A DNA stretch of 64,000 nucleotides from Lucinisca nassula. Taxonomy: Eukaryota > Mollusca > Bivalvia > Lucinida > Lucinidae. Location: positions 104,783,497-104,847,496 of the forward strand of contig OY757020.1 in the NCBI GenBank assembly GCA_963580285.1, in the 5' to 3' direction. Both the position numbers and the translations under genes were made by a program. Under the pieces are notes generated by a model that had not been told where the DNA came from, did not search any database, and saw nothing but the letters and a program-made list of their open reading frames with translations. Shown piece after piece: positions 56,201 to 64,000 of the stretch (position 1 is its first letter; each line of letters starts with the position of its first letter).

Positions 56201-56503
56201 GGTTATGGCTCTTGGAAAATTGGGCATTTATGGGCAAGCATATGGTTTGGGGGCATTGTGTTTTACAAACACCATTTTTAGTTTTTGTGAAGGTTTTCAG
56301 AATTTCTAGTCATGTTACGGATTTAATCCAATTTCCATTTTCATTTTTTTTGTTTTCTAGTCATGTGCATGATTTCTTATTTCATAAGCCAAGTTACATC
56401 TACTTTCTAGTCATATGCAGAACTGCATTAATACACTAGTCAGATACTTGTCATACTGAGTTTTATTTTATTAATATAATGATTTAAGGGAAAAATGTAC
56501 TGA

Positions 56504-56630
56504 AAATTGTCATTTGGGGAGGTAAATCAGAGTATTTACGGTCGGAAATTTTGTTTTACGGCAATAGCGGGGCCCTAAAGTGTAATTTGCGATTGTAAAT
56601 CCGACGATTTACCTCCACAAATGACAATTT
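56504..56630. mobile_element. 127-bp MITE with 25-bp inverted repeats
   Basis: AAATTGTCATTTGGGGAGGT (plus AAATC) and GATTTACCTCCACAAATGAC (plus AATTT) are complementary with one mismatch. The interior also has a weak TTTACGG/CCGTAAA-like symmetry. Confidence 0.8.
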
Positions 56631-56939
56631 AATTTATCCCCATTCTCACCCAGTTATTAGGTTGTTTAGTTAAAAATTGTACTATTTTGCACAAAGCGGC
56701 AAACACTGTGAGCTGTGCAAAACCAAATGTCAGCCAGAAAAGCGACATTACATGATGGCTTCGGGTTTCCAACAGTATTTTGCAGAATATACTGTCGCAA
56801 ATTTTTGACGTTATCCAATCAGACATCACGTTACATACGCAAGTGCATTAGATTTCTTATTTCATATATGCCAAGTTACATCTACTTGCTAGTCATATGC
56901 AGGATTGCATTAATATACTAGTCAGATACTAGTCATATA

Positions 56940-57755
56940 CTGAGATTACTTTTTTGGGACTTTGGAGGTGTTATGGAACATTTTCAAATGCATGCAAATG
57001 TAGGCTAGATACATTTGTATTGTTTACATTAAAGGTGCATTATTGAGTTATCCGGAAAAAATGCTTCCAAAAATAAAATACATATAACCGGTATTTTTCT
57101 TTAAAACAATACAAATGAATGTATTTTATGCAAAAATGCGAACAAATGTGATGACAGGTAAACGAATTTGAGAGGGATTCCCTAACTATGTTTCGAACTC
57201 TAGTTAGATCTATTTTTAGTTCGTGACAAAAATAGAATCCCCATATATGACGTTATGCGACGTTCATTTTTGGCCTTGTTTGCTTAGGCCATGCCTGAAT
57301 CGGAAAAAATATGACGCTGAATACCATGCCGTAAGTATTGACACTCAGAGACGATACTTTCGCCATGTATGTGTAAAGTTAAAGATTTATTTTTAGAACA
57401 GAAAATCCGAACACATGTTCAGAGTGAAGGGTAAACACGAATGAAAACGACCATTTTCACAAAGTTCTGAAGCTGTATTTGGCTCCAAAAGTGTACACAT
57501 GACAAAGGAGTATGCATTGAAGATAAAAACCAGAAAAAAAAATTGAGACCTGGTAGCTCAATAATGCACCTTTAAGCCCACTTGTTTCATTTATAAGATT
57601 TCAAATATATGGTTCCCTTGTCCCAAAAAAGTAGTTGTGTGTGTTTTATCACAGCCTGCGATGCAGGATGTGTCTATCCATAGACATCATCCAGTGGATT
57701 GTTGCCTGGCACCCGCAGGAGGCTGTCTATGGTTACGCAGTGAACAATTTAATAG
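56940..57755 (+). repeat. Local duplication, copy 1 (contains a MITE)
   Basis: Sequence flanking the MITE (about 56960-57032 and 57572-57755) is repeated at 58685-58941 with about 5-8% differences. Phrases include 'aaattttcaaatgcatgcaaatg', 'gcccacttgtttcattta' and 'ggctgtctatggttacgcag'. Confidence 0.85.
57033..57571. mobile_element. 539-bp TTAA-flanked MITE (piggyBac-like), intact
   Basis: The ends AGGTGCATTATTGAG and CTCAATAATGCACCT are exact inverted repeats, flanked by TTAA (57029-57032 and 57572-57575). The interior aligns with the MITE split by the Naiad at 3908-7927. The empty site is preserved at 58758. Confidence 0.9.
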
Positions 57756-58680
57756 AGAGATTAAAGTTAACCCTGTTTTAAAGTGTGAACGGATGTTTAA
57801 TTTCATTTTCACTGGTAGCAATAATTATCTCCATTGCTTCTCGTTGAATCTCACGAGAGTGTCTGTTCTTGTTTGAGAGATCCAAGTATTACTTACATCT
57901 GTTGCTGTTTCATCGCACCCCATCTCTCACATTCACATCATTTTGGTTGTCCTTGTGTGTTGGCATGGTAACCTCCATTACCTGGTCAGACGTGTCTAGT
58001 GCTCCCGTCTGTTTTGCACACGGCACCAAGGTTAACTACATGTTTTCTGTCACTGATGTGGCCAGTTGCTGTGGCGACCAATCATATATTGGGCTGGCAG
58101 TTCAGTTAACCAGTGGCATTGCCGATGAGCCCAGGGCTTTCAAATACCTAGCGTGCTAACCAGTTTTAAATTGAATGCCACAGCATGCTTACCTGTGACT
58201 TTTTCACCCACCCACCCTACCCGTTTACACATGTACATAGAAGTCTAGTTTTAATGTAGTTTTATTAGTGAAGGAACCATCGTAGAGCCTTTTACCTTGT
58301 GCATTATCAAGTAAACATAAGTTCTGTGCTTTACAGATTGTTATAAGCTTGTCTGATGAAATGCTTACATTTGACTTTGGGAGTACTGTGAATAATATGT
58401 TGAGACAATTAGGGGGCTGTAGCCTAAGATCCCCCATATTTATGTGCACCTATGTTTATGGGCAATTCCCTACTTGGAATATGCATAAAGATACAGTTCA
58501 CGGACACAGTTCGCAGTACATTCAATGTAGATTTAAATCGGAAGTTAGTAATTCTATTGAGGAACTTATGTGATATTTGAAGCAGTGCAGTTGAACACTA
58601 CTTAGTGGAAATGCGACTCTTGTGTTAAAATATTACTGTTTACGGGAATTACCTGACAAACAAAGACTAAATTCATTTTT
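57756..58680. other. Sequence between the duplicated blocks; no gene confirmed
   Basis: One + strand frame (57869-58159) encodes 96 residues ending in a Cys-containing segment (VTDVASCCGDQSYIGLAVQ), but no splice context or family match was recognised. Another segment (58336-58440) is open after a possible 'tgctttacag' acceptor. Confidence 0.3.
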
Positions 58681-58684
58681 TTAT

Positions 58685-58941
58685 AGGGGGTGTTTTGGAA
58701 AATTTTCAAATGCATGCAAATGTCGGCTAGATACATTTGTCTTGTTTACATTAAGCCCACTTGTTTCATTTATATTATGAAAATATTTCAAATACATGGT
58801 TCCCTTGTCCCAAAAATGTAGTCGTGTGTATTTTATCACAGCCTGCTATGTAGGATGTGTCTATCCATAGACAGCATCCAGTGGGTTGTTGCCTGGCACC
58901 CGCACGAGGCTGTCTATGGTTACGCAGTGAACAATTTAATT
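58685..58941 (+). repeat. Local duplication, copy 2 (empty MITE site)
   Basis: It matches copy 1 on both sides of the MITE but reads straight through 'tttacaTTAAgcccac' with a single TTAA and no MITE. Confidence 0.9.
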
Positions 58942-60311
58942 CCATATCATAATGATTTAGTTTATTAGATCGCCAGAGCCAAAGGTTCGGAAAAGCTTAT
59001 AGGAAAGGCAGTGGAAAGTTGTCTGTGTCTGTGCCATCATATGTAATATATCTACATATCCTGAAAATGCTAGGTCAAGTAAAAGTAAATTAACCCTTAT
59101 CCTGCTGAATAACTTATTTAGCCACACCCATTTCTGATTTTGAACCAATTAGAATACTTGATGTAATTTACAGCTCGTCTGTTTACGAAGAAAACGACAA
59201 GGTACTGTCATAGCTCTAGCGCCGTCTGTGGCGTCGTCGTCGTGCAAAAACTTGGACATTTTGTAATATCTCTGTCATTATTGAATATATTTACTTGAAA
59301 CTCGGACTAGTTGTATATGAGAAGCGGAAATCATACCAATAGGTGAGGTAACCCTCAAAATATTTTTGGCACAGTTATGCCCCTTTTTCGACAGAATTTT
59401 TGCGGCCCAGCATTGGCACTCGCATGCGGTGCTCCTGTTTTCTACAAATTCAATAACTGATCTAACAGTGTAGATCCTGATCAAGAAGCCATCTGATCTG
59501 CATATACACTGTTTGCAAAGGTGTGGGTTGTCATGAACAGCAGGATAAAGGTTATGTGTGGAGCTTCCATGGGGTGGGTCACATGATCAAGATGACTGTG
59601 GTGCCCTCATGTGGTACAAACCTTTGAAAAGCTTCTCAGGAACCGAGTGGCCAATGACCCTGAAACAAGGTATGTAGCATTGGGGAGGCAGACCCTACCA
59701 AGTTGGTTCAAATGATAGTCCTTAGCTAACCTGAGCACATAGCACTCAAGGAGAGCTATTGTGATCACTCTTTGTCCTTCATATGTGCTTCATTCATCAT
59801 CCACATTTATGTTGTTCACCCTCCTAAGAGGTCATTATTTTGCTTCAATCTTAATGAAACTTTACCTGACATTATTTTGGTCATTTTAAATATGGGTCAA
59901 ATCATGCTCTATTCAAAGGCACATTGAAGGTTTTTCTAACAAAAGCAAACAGACACACACTATGGGTGTGTGCCTGCAGGTGTGTGAAAAATATTATTAG
60001 CCTTTGAGATGCCAAGAAAAACTGCATCTGAAAATTTTGGCTGCCGCATCTTCCAAACTCTTAAAACATATTTTTGCATACAGGCAAACAGAGTGGGCCC
60101 AGATCAGACTGCTCCTACTAAAGGAGAAGTCTGAACCGGGTCAACACTGTTTGCATCAATGACTTAAAGTAACAGACAGAAAATAAGGCTGACAACAATT
60201 GTTGTGATTGGCATTTGAAGGGTTAGCCCATTGCTTGATGTTTGACCAAGTACTGCACAACAGTCTTTCTAAACCCATTGAAGGCGGGAAACCTCAAGAG
60301 GCGTACCTTGG

Positions 60312-60375
60312 CAAACAGTGCAGGCCCAGATCAGACGCCACAAATGCAGCATTTGATCTGGGCCTGCACTATTTG
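60312..60375. repeat. Palindromic repeat of the AACAGTGTAGACC family
   Basis: GCAAACAGTGCAGGCCCAGA and TCTGGGCCTGCACTATTTGC are near-perfect mirror arms around 'tcagacgccacaaatgcagcatttga'. Confidence 0.8.
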
Positions 60376-60602
60376 CTAACAGAATTTTCCTTCAAAAATA
60401 GAATAAAAACAAACAAAATAAGCCTACCACCCCTGATATGACAAATGAACTTGTCCAACATATAGCAATGGTAGAGTCCACTATAATACAATGGGTTAAT
60501 TGTTGTAACCATCACATTAACAAGTCTGAACCACCCCTGTAAACCCATTTTATAAACAGAAAAGTGGGGTTGATGAGGGTATTCATTATTTTCCTTATTT
60601 TT

Positions 60603-61802
60603 AGTTCACCTGTCACATAGTGACACAATGAACTTCTGGGATCACTTTTTGTGCGTCCGTGCATCTGTGTATCCGTCCATAAACTTCTTCTTCAAACGAA
60701 TCTCCTAAACCACCAATCAGATTTTGACCAACCTTCACGGGAATGATCCTTAGATGGTCTCCTTTCAAACTTGTTCAAATGGTTACGGTCCGTTGCATAT
60801 CTAGGTCACAAGCCAAAAACAGATTTTTTTTAAGCGAAAATTGAAAAAAATCTTCTCTGAAAGCGCGCGGCCCAGGTCTTTGATATTTGCTATGAAGCTT
60901 CACCTAGTGGACCTCTACCAAGATCGTTCAAATTATAGCCCTAGGACCAAAAATTCCCCCCACCTCGGGGGGCGTTTTGGCCCCCGCCCATTGGGGCTTG
61001 AAGACATAGATGAGGTGCATGATGCTTCCACGCAGAGCTGAATCTGACTGCACACGAATACTGATAAACCGCTTAGAGGATCTAAGCCTGCCCAGGCAAA
61101 GCGGTGCGAGTAGGACCATCTATGCTTATAAACCCTAGTGGTTTCATAGGGCGACAGGGTGAGATGTCATTTCATCTCAATGTCAGGTAAAAGTCTCACA
61201 AAATTGGAAGCAACGTCTCCAAAATGACTTATACAGTGTTGGAGACTTTAAACCTCAAATCAACCAACCGGGGCCCTTTGGTTTTTCATAGACGTATATG
61301 GGAAAATCTTTTCTCTGAAACTGCAAGGCGCAGGACTTCGATATTTGGTGTGAAGCGTCATCTAGTGGACCTCTATCAAGATTGCTCAAATTACAGCCCT
61401 GGGACCAAAAATTCCCCCAGCCCGGATCTTCTTGTCAAACTCGAAGGACGAGGTCTTTGATATTTGGTATGAATATTCGTCTCATGGATTTCTACCAGGA
61501 TTGTTCAAATTCGTGGATTTCTACAAGGATTGTTCAAATTATAGCCCTGGGGCCAAAAATGGCCCCGCCCTGGGACCGACAGGTTATATATAGACTTATT
61601 TAAGGTAAACCTTTATAATTTTAAATCTTCCTGTCTGAAACCAGAAGGCTCTGGTCTTTGATATCTTCTAGGAAGCCTAACCCTTAAGACCTCTCTCAAG
61701 ATTATGCAAATTATAGCCCTTGAGTCAGTAATGACCCAACATGTGACCCACTTGTTTCATTATAGATCAGGTGAGTGATCCAGGGCCATCATGGCCCTCT
61801 TG
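60603..61802 (-). mobile_element. Helentron-like element, same family as 11251-14185
   Basis: On the minus strand it begins CAAGAGGGCCATGATGGCCC (61802-61783) and ends in the hairpin 60603-60634 (AGTTCACC...GGTGAACT-like with changes). Core units share 'atttgaacaatcttg' and 'tccactagatgaagctt' in reverse. A SINE interrupts it at 60975-61268. Confidence 0.75.
60975..61268 (+). mobile_element. About 300-bp SINE-like repeat nested in a Helentron-like element
   Basis: It starts 'ggcccccgcccattggggct' and ends 'ctttaaacctcaaatcaacc'. The surrounding core repeat resumes with 'ggggccctttggtttttcat'. Confidence 0.8.
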
Positions 61803-61806
61803 TTTT

Positions 61807-62073
61807 AGCTCACCAGAGCCGAAGGCTCCGGGGGAGCTTATAGGATAGGCAGTTGTCCGTCGTCGTCTTCGTCTGCGTCTGCGTCGTCGTCTTCGTCAAC
61901 ATTTTCAAACGACATCTCCTCTGAAGCCACTGGGCCGATTAAGCCCAAATTTCATCTGTAGCATTCTTGGGCAGGGGGGTTGAAAGTTTGTGTTTTTAAT
62001 GAAAATCGGCTCATTAGTTTGGTTGCTATGGCAACTTAGAGTTTCCATAGACTTATAATGGGGGAAAATAGAA
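61807..62073 (-). mobile_element. Helentron-like element end (GAGCCGAAGGCTC hairpin family)
   Basis: The hairpin AGCTCACCAGAGCCGAAGGC (then TCCGGGGGAGCT) is followed by a GTCGTCGTCTTCGTCTGCGT microsatellite and the core 'cctctgaagccactgggcc'. It is directly joined to neighbours on both sides. It resembles the LINE target site at 24184/28362. Confidence 0.65.
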
Positions 62074-63398
62074 CAAGAGGGCCCAATGGCCCTATATCGC
62101 TCACCTGTGTACGAGAAAATCATTAGTGTAGTAGACCACTTGACATTGCAACATACTAAATATGTAAGCTCAGGCAAAGCGGTGTCCATGCTTACAAAAC
62201 CTACTGGTTTCATTGGGCGACAGGGCTTGAGATGTAATTTCATCTCAATGTCTGGTAAAAGTCCCACAAAATTGGAAGAGACATCTCCAAAATGACCAAT
62301 ACAGTGTTGTCGGGGATGTAAAACCTCAAATCAAACAAAATCTGTGACTTATGGTTTTGGAGAATAAGATTTTTTTTAAGTTTTTTCAAGTATTAGTCTA
62401 TAGAAGCTAATGAGCCAAAGGGCACGGTTGGCAGGTGTATGTAGGCGACCATTTTGTGTTGCTATATACTAAATATCTAAGGTCTGTACTTCATGGTTTC
62501 AAAGAAGATGTTTGAAGCTTTTTCCATTATAAGTTTGTTGGAGTTAAGGGGCCACAGGATTTGGACCCAAGGGGCATGATTGGCAGGATTCATGTAGGCG
62601 ACCACTCGACATTGCTACATGCTAAATACCTAAGCTCTGGGACTTATGGTTTCAGAGAAGAAGAATTTTGAAGCTTTTTTCCATTATGAGTCTATGGGAG
62701 CTAAGGGGCCCGGGGCGTGGCCCATTTGGACCCTACGGACATGATTGGCAGGATTTTTGTAGGTGACCACTTGCCATTGCTACATGCCACACATCTCAGC
62801 TCTGGGCCCTGTGGTTTCAGAGAAGAATATTTTTGAAGTTTTTTTTTTCCATTATGAGCCTATAGAAGATAGGGGCCCCGGGGCGTGGCCCTTTTGGACC
62901 CCAGGGGCATGACTGGCAGGAATTATGTAGGTGACCACTTGCCATTGCTACATGCTAAATATCTAAGCTCTGGGTGCTGTGGTTTCAGAGAAGAAGATTT
63001 TTTAAGCTTTTTTTAAATATGAGTCTATGGGAGCAAAGGGGCCCCTGCGCGTGGCCCATTTGGACCCCAGGAGCATGATTGGCAAGAATTATGTAGGTGA
63101 CCACTTGCTGTTGGTACAAGCTAAATATCTAAACTCTGGGCCCTGTGGTTTCAGAGAAGAAGATTTATGAAGCTTTTAATTTTTCAATTATTAGTCTATG
63201 TGAACAAAGGGGCCCCGGGGCGTGGCCCATTTGGACCCTAGGGGCATGATTGGCAGGATTAATGTAGGTGACCACTTGCCGTTGCTACATGCCAAATACC
63301 TCAGCTCTGGGCCCTGTGGTTTCAGAGAAGAAGATTTTTGAAGCTTTTTTCCATTATGAGTCTATATGAGGTAAAGGGCCCGGGGGGTGGCCCGTTTG
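62074..63398 (+). mobile_element. Helentron-like element, 5' end and core, interrupted
   Basis: It begins CAAGAGGGCCCAATGGCCC, then a SINE fragment (62163-62338), then five or six units of about 165-185 bp with 'gaccacttgccattgctacatgc', 'tggtttcagagaagaaga' and 'ggccccggggcgtggccc'. No 3' hairpin is seen before the coding fragment at 63399. Confidence 0.7.
62163..62338 (+). mobile_element. 3' part of the about 300-bp SINE-like repeat
   Basis: 'caggcaaagcggtgtccatgc', 'ttcattgggcgacagggctt' and 'aaaatgaccaatacagtg' match the family. It is nested in the Helentron-like core. Confidence 0.75.
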
Positions 63399-64000
63399 GA
63401 AGTTGGTGCAATGGGTCTTTATCCAAATGATGTCCCTGTTGAAAGAGTTCTCTACCCTCGCATAGTGAAAGCTGATGGTAATAGTTTACCATCTTCAGGC
63501 AGTGTATATGGGTCTGGACGTCCTGATTTTAGTGCTGAAATGAGAATATGGATCCTTTGTGAACTTGTCCTCCATGAGGATACATTACCTTAATAACGAT
63601 TTTTTGCTTCAGGGCCTGCCTCGGAATGAACAGGGCAGGTGTTCAGTTAAATCCTGTGCCATATATTCAGATATGTGGATTCCTGGTATGTTGTTAAATA
63701 ATATGATTAAAAGTATCTACCACATGTTAGGAAAAATAATTCTTATATGGGTATATGGCAGATCAATGCCGTTTCAAGTGTCCTCAAAGTACCTATGTAT
63801 TCTGTTTACCCTCAAAACAGAAGTACAGAGCTTCGCAGGGACCTTAATCGTCTTATTCTGCCAAGGTAGAGTAGTCAAAATCGAACACTAGTGTACGTCT
63901 TTTGGACCTCAACTTGATATAATGAAATGGTTAATGAGCACTGGCGGCCTTATCACTTTGTACCATGCCTACCAGTTGATGAAAATACTGTTTACTCAAA
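63399..64000 (+). pseudogene. Vertnin/OTU-like coding fragment, frameshifted, running off the window
   Basis: Three segments in changing frames read as one protein: YPNDVPVERVLYPRIVKADG with GSGRPDFSAEMRIWILCELV (63410-63575); LNNDFLLQGLPRNEQGRCSV with YSDMWIPGM (63589-63690); and YMGIWQINAVSSVLKVPMYS, RRDLNRLILPR, VYVFWTST and EHWRPYHFVPCLP (63740-63975). The order ADGNSL...SAEMRI..CELVLHE...SSVL..P.YSVYP...RPYHFVP resembles vertnin and related OTU-like proteins expanded in molluscs. A frameshift (about 63585), another near 63735, and in-frame TAG and TGA (about 63867 and 63918) show that it is broken. It abuts a Helentron-like core repeat. Confidence 0.55.

Larger units (their letters stand above)
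55066..56267 (-). mobile_element. Helentron-like element (TGCCCCCAACTTC hairpin family)
   Basis: The left end is a strong hairpin TGCCCCCAACTTCgaaGAAGTTGGAGGGGCA, followed by 'ttatccgtccgttacgc'. Two roughly 325-bp direct repeats follow ('gctagggttttgaaatttcat', 'atggattcctcatggaaaa', 'gatgacctgattaactt'). The right end 'aagcatatggtttgggggcat' matches 18785. A SINE and a CA/TG-rich tract lie inside it. Confidence 0.75.

Noticed and set aside
55786..56439. Cys/His/Met-rich reading frames on both strands
   Set aside because: Produced by the CATGCA/TACATG microsatellite; no start context, splice sites or domain.
57655..57780. Possible exon after 'gtgttttatcacag', open also in the duplicate at 58850
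   Set aside because: No donor is visible, CCATAGACA/TGTCTATGG are inverted repeats within it, and no protein family was recognised. Kept only as duplicated sequence.

Overview
The window looks like nuclear DNA of a bivalve mollusc, most likely a heterodont clam. It is AT-rich and intron-rich, and crowded with bivalve-type repeats: pearl/Helentron-like elements with tandem core repeats and hairpin ends, tRNA-derived SINEs, MITEs, foldback elements, an I-type LINE with RNase H, and a Naiad-type Penelope-like element. No bacterial-type gene organisation is present. The species call is an inference from repeat types, not from a host marker gene.

Host-like genes are few. On the + strand a phase-consistent series of small exons (3360-3429, 8359-8401, 14752-14805, 16453-16504, 17772-17805) leads into a large exon (31395-32978). 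That exon encodes two zinc fingers and a Crypton-like tyrosine-recombinase domain. Its introns hold most of the mobile DNA in the first half of the window. A second + strand gene around 48.6-50.7 kb encodes an RPA-like OB-fold protein with a four-cysteine zinc ribbon, and is interrupted by an apparent frameshift. The right edge (63.4-64.0 kb) carries a broken vertnin/OTU-like coding fragment.

Mobile DNA, left to right. (1) 3.9-7.9 kb: a TTAA-flanked MITE split by a Naiad retroelement, whose single 985-codon frame contains four in-frame TGA codons and ends in TAA, a strong selenoprotein candidate. (2) 11.0-14.2 kb: a tRNA-SINE followed by a 2.9 kb Helentron-like element with a 166-bp tandem array. 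(3) 19.6-24.1 kb: a decayed LINE of the type annotated as craniofacial-development-protein-2-like, broken up by other repeats. (4) 24.2-28.4 kb: a 5'-truncated I-type LINE (minus strand) with an intact 1228-aa ORF2 and a 13-bp target duplication. (5) 37.0-45.7 kb: a second, apparently full-length copy on the + strand, split by a 2.9 kb pearl-like element with a 156-bp tandem array. (6) 46-63 kb: SINEs, TA- and TTAA-flanked MITEs, a 20-bp minisatellite, a local duplication that preserves an empty MITE site, and more Helentron-like repeats.

The main discovery candidates are the UGA-rich Naiad, the spliced recombinase gene, and a terminal architecture shared by two unrelated Helentron-like families. 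All boundaries and alignments were made by eye. Stretches not listed are AT-rich intron or intergenic DNA in which I see only short degenerate repeat fragments.
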